This document shows positions 53,666 to 62,561 of a stretch of 64,000 nt of DNA, in pieces (position 1 is the stretch's first letter; the number at the start of each line of letters is the position of its first letter). Both the position numbers and the translations under genes were made by a program. Under the pieces are notes generated by a model. That model searched no databases. It saw only the letters and a program-made list of their open reading frames with translations, and was not told where the DNA came from. Source of the DNA: Evansella alkalicola (lineage in GTDB: Bacteria > Bacillota > Bacilli > Bacillales > Salisediminibacteriaceae); NCBI RefSeq assembly GCF_019042735.1, contig NZ_JAHQCR010000088.1, forward strand, positions 1 through 64,000. The letters are read 5' to 3'.

Positions 53666-54563
53666 ACAGTGTACCTGCTTCATCTGTATAGCGATGAATA
53701 TCCTCAATTGGCAAAAATTTTTCTGGAACAAGGGAGGTCAATTCTTCTCCTTTTATTCCTTCTAAATCCCACTTCCCAGCTATTTTAACTACACGGGATT
53801 TAAGCACAATTATATCTGGAACTTGAAGTGGTAATTCATTTTCATGGAAAGTACCATACATTAAATAATCTGCGTCACTTCCCATAACTAGTGATCCTTT
53901 GCTAGGGAATAACCCAATTCTCATTGTTAAAAATAAGGATAGCCGTTCACCTGGTTCTGGGAAGCCTAGATAAGAGTTAATTCTATATTTACGGATAATC
54001 TTCTCCCATTTCCCTTCAATCGCCACTTTTTGTTTTTCAGTGACATGTGGAGAGGGTTCACATATACAAAGCATTCTCATTGGGAACATAGCTTCAAATA
54101 ATCTTTGCCAAGGGGTATCCTTAAGGGTCTTAATGGAGTCAACTGATAGGAATAAAACAGGAACAGAATACTGTTTTAACGTTCTGATCCAAGAATCTGT
54201 CAATCTCTCTAATGGAACTCTCACAGCATGAATATAATCTAAAGGACATTTTCTTAATGAATCACGTGCCCAATTTAGCTTATCAATACATTCACTCTCG
54301 TATTCAATATCAATAAGATGAATAAACGATGTAAAACCGTATAATAGCAGCTGCTTTACATAAGAATCTCCATAACCCTCATTATACTTCTTACCAATAT
54401 TCTCATCTAAAGTGATATGCCCTGGCGATACTTTAAATTTTTCTGTATTCAATTGCATCAACCCAGATCGTTCAATTGGTAAATCGGAATATCTGATTCT
54501 ACCTTCTTCAACCCAGAGCGCTCTGTCTGAATTATCTTGTGAAAGGTTCAATATATACTTCAA
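53664..54563 (-). CDS. Degenerate amidohydrolase-like protein
   Basis: This 299-residue protein has the outline of a composite-domain amidohydrolase: an N-terminal strand region (ALWVEEGRIRYSDLPIERSG), then VSPGHITLDENI where active enzymes have PGxIDxHxH, and a C-terminal GSLVMGSDADYLMY (compare GSLEVGKDADLVV) plus VVKIAGKW. The two metal-binding His are absent, and no DP/HxH cluster was seen later, so it is probably not a metal hydrolase. TTG at 54563 has GGAGGGG upstream. It follows aroA by 46 nt in the same transcript. Confidence 0.62.
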   Translation of the reverse strand: MKYILNLSQDNSDRALWVEEGRIRYSDLPIERSGLMQLNTEKFKVSPGHITLDENIGKKYNEGYGDSYVKQLLLYGFTSFIHLIDIEYESECIDKLNWARDSLRKCPLDYIHAVRVPLERLTDSWIRTLKQYSVPVLFLSVDSIKTLKDTPWQRLFEAMFPMRMLCICEPSPHVTEKQKVAIEGKWEKIIRKYRINSYLGFPEPGERLSLFLTMRIGLFPSKGSLVMGSDADYLMYGTFHENELPLQVPDIIVLKSRVVKIAGKWDLEGIKGEELTSLVPEKFLPIEDIHRYTDEAGTL

Positions 54564-54572
54564 CGACACCCC

Positions 54573-54602
54573 TCCTCCCTCATTTAAAAATATGAGAGAG
54601 GG
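54573..54602 (-). promoter_or_regulatory. Hairpin masking the ribosome site after aroA
   Basis: Minus-strand CCTCTCTCAT pairs with ATGAGGGAGG around a short A/T loop. The 3' arm is part of the GGGAGGAGGGG ribosome site of the next gene. There is no U run after it on this strand. It may lower translation of the amidohydrolase-like gene. Confidence 0.45.
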
Positions 54603-54609
54603 TGACTTT

Positions 54610-55896
54610 TTATGTTAAGTCATTTAAGTCTGAAAAGAAACTTGGATATGAAATAGAGATGGATTCAGTATTCTTAACCGTAATAGGTTTATCTGCGATT
54701 AATCCACATAATGCCATTGACATACCAATGCGATGATCACCAAAGCTATCTACTAACTGCCCACCCCTTAGAGGCGTTGGACCAATTATTTTCATACCAT
54801 CATCAGTAGCCTCTATATTGGCACCAAGTTCCTTTAACTGATTAACCATTGTATCAATTCTATTGGTTTCCTTTACTTTAAGTTCTTCTGCGTCTTTTAT
54901 AATAGTAGTTCCTTTTGCTTGTGTTGCTAAGACTGCTATGGCAGGGATCTCATCTATTAGTCTTGGAATAATTTCACCACCAATAGTAATTCCTCTTAAT
55001 TCGCTTGTCTTAATATTTAAAGTACCAACAGGCTCTTTACCAAAGTTTTTCTCATTAGTAATGGTTAACTCTGCGCCCATTTCCTTCAATACGTCTAAAA
55101 TTCCTGTTCTAGTCGGATTGATTCCTACATCAATTAGGGAAATTGCACTATTGTTCACAAGTGCACCAGCTACTAGAAGGAAAGCTGCAGAAGATATATC
55201 TCCAGGAACTTGAACCTTTGTTCCTTGCAGTTGTTGTCCACCTTCTATTGTAACTGAATCCTCATCGACAGTTACTTTAACGCCAAATGATTGTAGCATT
55301 CTTTCCGTATGGTCCCTAGAGCGATAAGGCTCTGTCACTTTTGTTTTCCCTTTGGCTCCTAGCCCAGCAAGTAAAATAGAAGATTTCACTTGAGCACTGG
55401 CAACTGGGGAAATATAATGAACTCTCTTTAAGTTTCCACCTCTAATAAAAAGTGGTGTAAACTGCCCATTTTCCCTTCCATCAATAAAGGCATTCATCAT
55501 TTTTAAAGGGCCAGTTACTCTAGCCATCGGACGTTTCGCAATAGAATCATCGCCAACTAAGACAGATGAAAATGGTAAGCTTGCAAGAATACCAGATAAT
55601 AGACGAATAGTCGTTCCTGAGTTTCCAACATCAAGAACTCTTCTAGGCTCTTTTAATCCATCTATGCCATTAGACTCTATAACCATCTTTTCCCCTTCCT
55701 CACGGATGAATACACCCAACTCCTTCATACACGCAACAGTACTAAGACAATCTTCACCTTGTAAAAACCCTGTTATTTCTGTAGTCCCATTTGCGATGGC
55801 TCCAAACATGACTGCACGGTGAGAAATGGATTTATCACCTGGTACTTTTATGCTACCTTTTAGACCATTCATATTTGGTGTAATTTGTTTATCCAA
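54610..55896 (-). CDS. aroA: 3-phosphoshikimate 1-carboxyvinyltransferase (EPSP synthase)
   Basis: This 428-residue shikimate-pathway enzyme joins PEP to shikimate 3-phosphate (B. subtilis name aroE). PGDKSISHRAVMFGAIANGT at the start, LDVGNSGTTIRLLSGILA (PEP loop), RPMARVTGPL, and KETNRIDTM with C-terminal GDHRIGMSMALCG are diagnostic. It has class II (Gram-positive) character. TTG start with AGGAGTG upstream. It closes the aromatic part of the operon, 13 nt after tyrA. Confidence 0.97.
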   Translation of the reverse strand: MDKQITPNMNGLKGSIKVPGDKSISHRAVMFGAIANGTTEITGFLQGEDCLSTVACMKELGVFIREEGEKMVIESNGIDGLKEPRRVLDVGNSGTTIRLLSGILASLPFSSVLVGDDSIAKRPMARVTGPLKMMNAFIDGRENGQFTPLFIRGGNLKRVHYISPVASAQVKSSILLAGLGAKGKTKVTEPYRSRDHTERMLQSFGVKVTVDEDSVTIEGGQQLQGTKVQVPGDISSAAFLLVAGALVNNSAISLIDVGINPTRTGILDVLKEMGAELTITNEKNFGKEPVGTLNIKTSELRGITIGGEIIPRLIDEIPAIAVLATQAKGTTIIKDAEELKVKETNRIDTMVNQLKELGANIEATDDGMKIIGPTPLRGGQLVDSFGDHRIGMSMALCGLIADKPITVKNTESISISYPSFFSDLNDLT

Positions 55897-55909
55897 TATA
55901 CATTCACTC

Positions 55910-57013
55910 CTATGGTGTTACGTATGTATCGTACATATGATCTTCTAACACACCTTTACCAATAGTTAAATCCTCTTTTGACCTAAATGTAAGACGAAGT
56001 ACCCCCATTATATCCTCCCTAGTTTCAAGGATTTGTATATTGGTAATGCTGATATTCTCGTTGGCAAGTATACCAGTAACATCTGAGATAACCCCTGGGT
56101 GGTCTGGAACATCTACATACAGGTCATTAAATGGCATGAGTGCGCCTTTTTTGCCGACAGGTAGATCATCCCTTAATAATTTTGCTTCATGGAAAAATTC
56201 ATAAATGGCTTCTCCATTTTCTTGTTTAAGCATCTCTTCCACTTGCTTCATCCCACTGTTCCAATCTGCCAGCATCTCCAGTAATGTGGATTTATTATTT
56301 AATAAAATGTCTCGCCACATAGATGGAGAAGCAGAAGCAATTCTAGTTATATCTCGAAAACCTCCTGCTGCCAGTTGGGAAACGACTGGGAACTCTTGTC
56401 CTAGTTTCCCTGTTTGGTGTACGAGAAGTGACGCAATGATGTGGGGTAGGTGGCTTACCATACCTACAAAGTGATCATGCTCATCTGGATTTAGTTCAAT
56501 AAATTTTGCCCCTGTTCCCCTAAGCCAATTTTGAAGCTGGATCACTTTTGATGCAGACGTTTCCTTTGAAGGAGTTAGTAAATAATAGGCATTTTCAAAA
56601 AGTCTTTCATTTGCACCAGTTACACCTGACTTATGAGAGCCTGCCATTGGATGCCCCCCAATAAAATGAACTCCAGCAGCCTCTAGTAATCTTCCTTGAT
56701 CCACAATTGTTTTTTTCGTACTCCCCACATCCGTTACAATACAATTTTCCTGAAAGGTTAAGTGCTGGAATTCTGACAAAATGGAAACTGCACTTTGGAC
56801 AGGAGTTGCAACAACAATTAAATGGGCGGAAGCTACTTCCTTTTTATAATCATCTGTTTGTCTATCTATTACTTGGAGGGATAATGCTAGTTGTCTTGCC
56901 TTTTCATCTAAATCAAATCCGACAATCTCACAATCTGGGTGCTCTTTCTTAATTGTTAAGGCTAGTGAACCGCCAATAAGTCCTAATCCAATTATTAACA
57001 CGCGCTTCCCCAC
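55910..57013 (-). CDS. tyrA: Prephenate dehydrogenase
   Basis: This 367-residue enzyme makes 4-hydroxyphenylpyruvate for tyrosine. The NAD-binding fold is VLIIGLGLIGGSLAL; GGHPMAGSHKSGVTGA and HDHFVGMVSHLPHIIASLL carry the substrate-binding residues. The C-terminal part (about 295-367; YVDVPDHPGVISDVTGILAN) is an ACT domain, presumably for feedback by tyrosine. GTG start with AGAGGGGG upstream. Confidence 0.96.
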   Translation of the reverse strand: MGKRVLIIGLGLIGGSLALTIKKEHPDCEIVGFDLDEKARQLALSLQVIDRQTDDYKKEVASAHLIVVATPVQSAVSILSEFQHLTFQENCIVTDVGSTKKTIVDQGRLLEAAGVHFIGGHPMAGSHKSGVTGANERLFENAYYLLTPSKETSASKVIQLQNWLRGTGAKFIELNPDEHDHFVGMVSHLPHIIASLLVHQTGKLGQEFPVVSQLAAGGFRDITRIASASPSMWRDILLNNKSTLLEMLADWNSGMKQVEEMLKQENGEAIYEFFHEAKLLRDDLPVGKKGALMPFNDLYVDVPDHPGVISDVTGILANENISITNIQILETREDIMGVLRLTFRSKEDLTIGKGVLEDHMYDTYVTP

Positions 57014-57033
57014 AAAACATCCCCCTCTGAAAA

Positions 57034-58116
57034 TTAAAGCTTATTTAGTAGCTCAATGATTTTGGTATTTTGCTCTTTTGTCCCTAATGTAATACGGACG
57101 GATGTAGGAAAACCTAGCGCTTCCCCATTTCTTGTTATAAATCCGTTTTCTAATAAGTATTGAAACACCTCAGAGCCTGGCTTCTTAAAATCTATTAAAA
57201 TGAAGTTGGTCTGTGAAGGATAATAATCATAACCTTTTCGTTCACAGAATTCCTCAAACCGCTTCATTTCCTCCCTATTTTTTATGAAACACTCCTTGAT
57301 AAATACTTGATCACCAAGCGCTTCATAGGCTGCTCTCTGCCCTAAAGTATTCGTATTAAACGGCTCTCTACCTGGATCAACGGCTTGAATCAGATCTTCA
57401 CTTCCAATACCGAATCCAACCCTTAATGAAGCTAAACCGTAAGCTTTCGAAAAAGTCCTTAAGATGAGTAAATTACGATAATTCCCAAGCATTGGCACAG
57501 TGTCAGGATAGTCAGATGCTTCTACGTATTCATGGTAAGCTTCGTCTGAGATAACCAATACATTATCTGGCACTTGCTTCATAAAGTCCTTAAATTCCTT
57601 TTCTCGGTTATATGTTCCTGTAGGGTTATTTGGATTACAAACAAAAACCATTTTTGTTTTTGCATCAATTGCGTCCACCATTGCATTTAAATCATGTACC
57701 CCATTCACAAGTGGAACTTCTTTTACATCAGCACCTTCAATTACTGCATTATGCTTATATTGTGAAAATGTAGGGGTAGCAGTCACTATATTATCCCCAG
57801 GAGATAAAAGGGAACGACATAAGATTAAAATAACATCATCAGATCCATTACCAAATAATAACTGCGTTTCCTTTACGCCGATGTTATCAGCAACCTTTTG
57901 CCTAAGATTTCTAGCATACCCATCAGGATAAATAGCTAAATCAAAGAGTGACTCCTGAATAGTTTTTATTACCTTATTAGAACAACCATAAGGGTTCTCA
58001 TTGGAAGCCAACTTGATTACTTCCTTTAATCCAAGTTCTTCTTTAACCTCTTCAATTGGTTTTCCTGGCTGATAAGCAACTAACCCCTCCATCGATGGCT
58101 TTATTCTCAAGTTCAT
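57034..58116 (-). CDS. hisC: Histidinol-phosphate / aromatic aminotransferase
   Basis: This 360-residue PLP enzyme serves histidine synthesis and, in Bacillus, also the last step of tyrosine and phenylalanine. Family blocks: KLASNENPYGCSNKV, LLFGNGSDDVILILCRSLL, VCNPNNPTGTYN, ISDEAYHEY and LRTFSKAYGLASLRVGFGIG (PLP lysine in SKAYG). It is the single his gene inside the trp-tyr-aro operon, as in B. subtilis. Confidence 0.96.
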   Translation of the reverse strand: MNLRIKPSMEGLVAYQPGKPIEEVKEELGLKEVIKLASNENPYGCSNKVIKTIQESLFDLAIYPDGYARNLRQKVADNIGVKETQLLFGNGSDDVILILCRSLLSPGDNIVTATPTFSQYKHNAVIEGADVKEVPLVNGVHDLNAMVDAIDAKTKMVFVCNPNNPTGTYNREKEFKDFMKQVPDNVLVISDEAYHEYVEASDYPDTVPMLGNYRNLLILRTFSKAYGLASLRVGFGIGSEDLIQAVDPGREPFNTNTLGQRAAYEALGDQVFIKECFIKNREEMKRFEEFCERKGYDYYPSQTNFILIDFKKPGSEVFQYLLENGFITRNGEALGFPTSVRITLGTKEQNTKIIELLNKL

Positions 58117-58150
58117 CTCTCCTCACATATTTCTTTCTTCTTTTATCCTA

Positions 58151-58948
58151 TTACGAATTGAGCTCAAGGACAAATTCTTTAATTTTATCGAGTCCCTCTA
58201 CTTTATCCCTTTTATGCATTAAAGCATATTTTTGCTCTCCAATCAAGTGTACAAGTGCACTTCCTACGATAACGCCATCAGATATCGTATTGAAGTAGCT
58301 TACATGTTGTGGTTGTGAAATACCAAATCCTACTAGTACTGGTACATCTGTATATTTTTTTATTGTGTTAATAGAGTCAGCAATTTTTTCTGAAAAACTT
58401 TCCCTAGTTCCTGTAACACCGTGTGACGAGACAAAATATATAAATCCCTCACCATTTTGACAGATTTTTTCAATTCGATCCCTAGAACTTAAAGTAATCA
58501 AAGGGATTAACGATATTCCAACATTCCTACATTCCGCGCGTATTGAATCACTTTCTTCCACTGGTAAATCTGGTATTAAAAGTCCATCAATATCTGCATC
58601 TGACATGAGGGATAGGAGCCTCCCTTCACCAATTGCTAATACAGGATTAATATAACTAAATAATATGACAGGAATAGTAAGTCCTTTTTCCCTAGCGAGT
58701 TTTACACCGTCCACTGCCCTTTCAATATTCATACCTAGTTTCCTTGCCCTTTCTCCTGCTTCCTGAATAACTGGGCCATCTGCCAATGGATCGCTGAAAG
58801 GAACTCCCCATTCTATTGCATCAACACCAGCCTCCTGCAATGTTAGAGCTATATCAATGGATGCCTCTAATGTTGGATCACCTGCCATGATATATGGTAC
58901 AAATCGTTTTGTTTTATTCACGAACTTAGGATCTAGTAATCTATTCAT
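58151..58948 (-). CDS. trpA: Tryptophan synthase alpha subunit
   Basis: This 265-residue TIM barrel cleaves indoleglycerol phosphate to indole. Catalytic Glu and Asp lie in VPYIMAGDPTLEASIDIALT and VDAIEWGVPFSDPLADGPVI; the phosphate site is LVGFGISQPQHV with IVGSALV. The ATG at 58948 is 8 nt after GGGGG and overlaps the trpFB stop; an ATG two codons earlier is too close to the ribosome site. Confidence 0.96.
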   Translation of the reverse strand: MNRLLDPKFVNKTKRFVPYIMAGDPTLEASIDIALTLQEAGVDAIEWGVPFSDPLADGPVIQEAGERARKLGMNIERAVDGVKLAREKGLTIPVILFSYINPVLAIGEGRLLSLMSDADIDGLLIPDLPVEESDSIRAECRNVGISLIPLITLSSRDRIEKICQNGEGFIYFVSSHGVTGTRESFSEKIADSINTIKKYTDVPVLVGFGISQPQHVSYFNTISDGVIVGSALVHLIGEQKYALMHKRDKVEGLDKIKEFVLELNS

Positions 58949-60776
58949 ATTCATTTCCCCCTAGTACGCCCTGAATGGTATGGACATCCTTATCTCCACG
59001 ACCTGACAAGCAAACTAAAATCTTTGCATCACTGCCCAATTCTCTTGCCCGCTTCATGGCATGGGCTACAGCATGCGCTGACTCAATAGCAGGTAAAATA
59101 CCTTCATATTGACACAAAACTTGAAGTGCCTCTAAAGCTTCTGCATCTGTTACTGATTCGTAAGTCACTCTTCCTTGATCCCTTAAATAAGAATGCTCTG
59201 GGCCAATGCCAGGATAATCTAGTCCTGCAGAAATTGAATATGGTTCGATAATATTACCCCATTCATCCTGCAGTAAATAAGACATAGATCCATGGAGTAC
59301 ACCAACACTACCCTTTGTTAACGTCGCAGCATGTTCATTCGTATCAACACCCTTACCAGCTGCTTCAACTCCAATAAGTGAAACATCATCCTCTATGAAG
59401 GGATAGAACATGCCAATTGCGTTACTACCACCACCGACACAAGCTATGATTTCATCTGGAAGCTTCCCAACTTCTTTAATAAATTGCTCTTTACTTTCCC
59501 TACCAATAACTGACTGGAATTCCCTAACCATTTTTGGATAAGGGTGTGGTCCTACAGCGGAGCCAATTAAATAAAAGGTATCCTCTACGTGGGATACCCA
59601 GTGCCTAATGGCTTCATTCGTAGCATCCTTTAAAGTTTTGCCACCACTAATAACTGGAATCACTTCTGCACCAAGAAGCCTCATTCTAAAAACATTTAAC
59701 TCCTGACGCTTCATATCCTCTTCACCCATAAAGACTTTACAAGTAAGTCCAAATCTAGCAGCTACTGTTGCAGAAGCCACACCATGCTGCCCTGCGCCTG
59801 TTTCTGCGATAATTTGGTTTTTCCCCATTCTTTTTGCTAGAAGTGCTTGAGCAATTGCATTGTTAATTTTATGTGCACCCGTATGATTAAGATCCTCACG
59901 TTTTAGATAAATGTTCGCTCCACCTAAATAACTAGATAGTCGCCCCGCCTCAGTTAGGGGCGTAGGACGTCCTGAATAACGTTCCCATTCTCTATGAAGT
60001 TCCTCGAAAAACTTTTCATCTGCAATTGCAGCTTCAAAGGCATCCTCCAACTCCTCCAATGCATGCATTAACGTTTCAGGGACATACTTTCCTCCAAATT
60101 TTCCAAATCTCCCCAAACTATCTGGTGCTTGATATTTCTCTTTTGTAAGTTCCACCATTTGTTTCATCTTCCTTTCGTCCTTCATTCCCATTTCTTCAAT
60201 TCCAGAAGACACATCAATACCTGCGGGTTCATAGTTCATTAATTCTTTAATATTACTCACCTTTACGCCACCTGCTATGAAACATGGTATGCCTTGTTCC
60301 ATTGCTTCTGCCGTATAAAGAGGAACACTTTCCCAGTTAAAGGCTATGCCGCTTCCTCCCCACATATCTTCTGTTTTTGTATCAATAATATATCCATCTA
60401 CGTAACCTTTAAAATCCTTTAATTCTCGATGACCACTCTGCTTATGATGTACTGTTTTAAATATCTTCATTGCTGGCAGTGATGACTTTAACTCAGTTAT
60501 ATATTTTGCCGTTTCTAATCCATGCAATTGAACGACTTGGATTGGACAGGCATGAATGACTTCCACAATCGTTTCTATTGTTTCATTAACGAAAACCCCC
60601 ACTAGCTTTTGATGCCTTTTCTTTGGCTTTCCTTTTACCCATTTATGCACATCATGAGGATTAACTCTTCGTTTACTCTTCGCAAAAATAAACCCAATGT
60701 AATCCACCCCAGAATCTACAGCTTTACTGTAATCCTCATAATTTGTCATGCCACAAAATTTAAGTAGAGTATTCAC
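58941..60776 (-). CDS. trpFB: Fused phosphoribosylanthranilate isomerase-tryptophan synthase beta
   Basis: One 611-residue frame contains TrpF (about 1-205: LLKFCGMTNYEDY, GVFVNE, VVQLHG, IAGGV, GIDVSSGIE) and TrpB (about 218-611: GRFGKFGGKYVPETLM, NHTGAHKINNA with PLP Lys about 303, GGGSNAIGMF, SGRGDKDV). No stop or frame change separates them. The GTG at 60776 has GGGGTGG 8 nt upstream and overlaps trpC by 17 nt; a TTG seven codons earlier lacks support. Near the junction AAGGAAG lies 9 nt before an in-frame ATG at 60158, so free TrpB might also be made. In most Bacilli trpF and trpB are separate. Confidence 0.9.
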   Translation of the reverse strand: MNTLLKFCGMTNYEDYSKAVDSGVDYIGFIFAKSKRRVNPHDVHKWVKGKPKKRHQKLVGVFVNETIETIVEVIHACPIQVVQLHGLETAKYITELKSSLPAMKIFKTVHHKQSGHRELKDFKGYVDGYIIDTKTEDMWGGSGIAFNWESVPLYTAEAMEQGIPCFIAGGVKVSNIKELMNYEPAGIDVSSGIEEMGMKDERKMKQMVELTKEKYQAPDSLGRFGKFGGKYVPETLMHALEELEDAFEAAIADEKFFEELHREWERYSGRPTPLTEAGRLSSYLGGANIYLKREDLNHTGAHKINNAIAQALLAKRMGKNQIIAETGAGQHGVASATVAARFGLTCKVFMGEEDMKRQELNVFRMRLLGAEVIPVISGGKTLKDATNEAIRHWVSHVEDTFYLIGSAVGPHPYPKMVREFQSVIGRESKEQFIKEVGKLPDEIIACVGGGSNAIGMFYPFIEDDVSLIGVEAAGKGVDTNEHAATLTKGSVGVLHGSMSYLLQDEWGNIIEPYSISAGLDYPGIGPEHSYLRDQGRVTYESVTDAEALEALQVLCQYEGILPAIESAHAVAHAMKRARELGSDAKILVCLSGRGDKDVHTIQGVLGGNEYE

Positions 60777-61551
60777 TTGTTTCCACCCCAGTCTCAAACC
60801 ATCCTCTTAGCATACTTCGCTTATCACTCTCCACCATAAATGCTTCTCCTACAAGAAGGCCATTAATGTGGGTATGATGGCGAAGGAAATTTACATCTTC
60901 ACTTGTCTTCACGCCACTTTCACTAATGAATAATGTCTCCTTTGGAATGTATGGTGCAAGCTTTTTTGTCGTATCCAAAGATGTTTCAAATGTATTTAAA
61001 TTGCGATTATTAACCCCTATTAATCTAGGATTTACTACACTAAGCACTTTTTCAAGCTCCTGCTCATGATGGACTTCGATTAATACGTCTAGGTCCATTG
61101 AGTGCGCCATTTCATAATATTCCTTAAGCTGAGAACCTTCTAAGATAGCAGCGATTAATAAGATTGCATCCGCTCCCATTTCTTTAGATTCCTTCACTTG
61201 CTTCTCATGAATAATAAAATCCTTTCTCAAAATTGGTAGATTAACATTTTCTTTGATTTTTGTTAAATAATCTGGATGCCCTTGGAAAAATTGCTGATCA
61301 GTTAAAACTGATATTGCTTCTACTGGAAGTTGTTCATACGTCTTGGCGATACTTAATGGATCAAATTCTTCCACTAAAATCCCTTTCGAAGGGCTCGCCT
61401 TTTTCACCTCAGCAATGATCCCCAATGGATTAACAGGTACAGCTATTGCATCATATAGTGAATTTTTTTTATATTCCTTTTCATGAAAAGTGTTAGGGAG
61501 GCTTTGAACCTCCCTCTTTTTTTGTACAACGATCTTATCTAAAATTGTCAT
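60760..61551 (-). CDS. trpC: Indole-3-glycerol-phosphate synthase
   Basis: This 263-residue TIM barrel closes the indole ring. Start MTILDKIVVQKKREVQSLPN; AEVKKASPSKGILVEEFDPL, VLTDQQFFQGHPDYL, LRKDFIIHEKQV, GVNNRNLNTFE and FISESGV are the family blocks with the catalytic Lys/Glu. The ATG overlaps the trpD stop (ATGA, 4 nt). Confidence 0.97.
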   Translation of the reverse strand: MTILDKIVVQKKREVQSLPNTFHEKEYKKNSLYDAIAVPVNPLGIIAEVKKASPSKGILVEEFDPLSIAKTYEQLPVEAISVLTDQQFFQGHPDYLTKIKENVNLPILRKDFIIHEKQVKESKEMGADAILLIAAILEGSQLKEYYEMAHSMDLDVLIEVHHEQELEKVLSVVNPRLIGVNNRNLNTFETSLDTTKKLAPYIPKETLFISESGVKTSEDVNFLRHHTHINGLLVGEAFMVESDKRSMLRGWFETGVETSEYST

Positions 61552-62561
61552 TGGGCAAGGACCTCCTTTATATTCCTTAACATTGCCAACTGTTTCAGCA
61601 CAGGCTCCCCGAGCCCTTTCCTTGCTTCACTGACACCCTCCTTTAAAGTCTTTGTCTTCCCATATACGTACATTGCAGCACCTGCATTTAATAGAATAAT
61701 ATTTTCAGCCTCTTTCGGTCCTTTACCAGAGAATGCACGTTCAATTACATGCGCACTTTCTAGTGATGATTTAACTAAAATTGGCTCAATTTTCCCACGT
61801 TCTAAACCAAGCTCTTCTGGTGTAATTTCATATTGCGTAACCTTTCCTTGGTTCACTTCAGATACATACGTTTTTCCTGTTACAGTTATTTCGTCAAGTC
61901 CATCTTCACCAGTAACAAACATGGCACGTTCTATACCTAGACTTGAAGAAGCTGTGGCCATTTTCAATGCCTGGTTTTTGTTATAAACACCTATGAGCTG
62001 TCTTTTTGCCCCAGCAGGGTTAGTGAGAGGCCCTAGTATATTAAATATAGTTTTTATTCCTAGCTTTTTTCTGGCAGTTGCAACTTGCTTCATTGCAGAA
62101 TGATAAATTGGGGCAAACAAAAAACATAGGTTAAAGTTTTCTAAATATTTTCTTGCCTCCACCGCATTCGTTTGGATTGGAATTCCTAAGGCCTCTAGTA
62201 CATCGGCACTTCCTGTCTTTGAAGAAACACTTCTATTTCCATGTTTTGCAATAGGTATATTTAATGAGCTTAATAGAATAGCAACAGCTGTAGATATATT
62301 GAAGGTGCCTATTCCATCTCCTCCAGTACCGCAAGTATCTAAGACAGGGATCTTCGTTTCCACCTTCATGGCATTATTCTTCATACCCCTTGCAAACCCT
62401 ACAATTTCCTCCACAGTCTCTCCACGAAATCGAAGGATAGACAAAATAGCCGCTACTTGCTCATCATGGAGGTCTCCCTTTAAGAGAGAATTCAAAAGCT
62501 CTTCCGCTTCTTTTTCCGTTAGTGTTTCATTCGTAAGAAGTCTTTCTATTACATTACTCAT
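61548..62561 (-). CDS. trpD: Anthranilate phosphoribosyltransferase
   Basis: This 337-residue class III phosphoribosyltransferase attaches ribose phosphate to anthranilate. DTCGTGGDGIGTFNISTAVA is the PRPP-binding loop, followed by KHGNRSVSSKTGSADVLEAL and IFNILGPLTNPAGAKRQLIG. The ATG overlaps the trpE stop by 4 nt. No glutamine amidotransferase domain is fused. Confidence 0.97.
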   Translation of the reverse strand: MSNVIERLLTNETLTEKEAEELLNSLLKGDLHDEQVAAILSILRFRGETVEEIVGFARGMKNNAMKVETKIPVLDTCGTGGDGIGTFNISTAVAILLSSLNIPIAKHGNRSVSSKTGSADVLEALGIPIQTNAVEARKYLENFNLCFLFAPIYHSAMKQVATARKKLGIKTIFNILGPLTNPAGAKRQLIGVYNKNQALKMATASSSLGIERAMFVTGEDGLDEITVTGKTYVSEVNQGKVTQYEITPEELGLERGKIEPILVKSSLESAHVIERAFSGKGPKEAENIILLNAGAAMYVYGKTKTLKEGVSEARKGLGEPVLKQLAMLRNIKEVLAQ

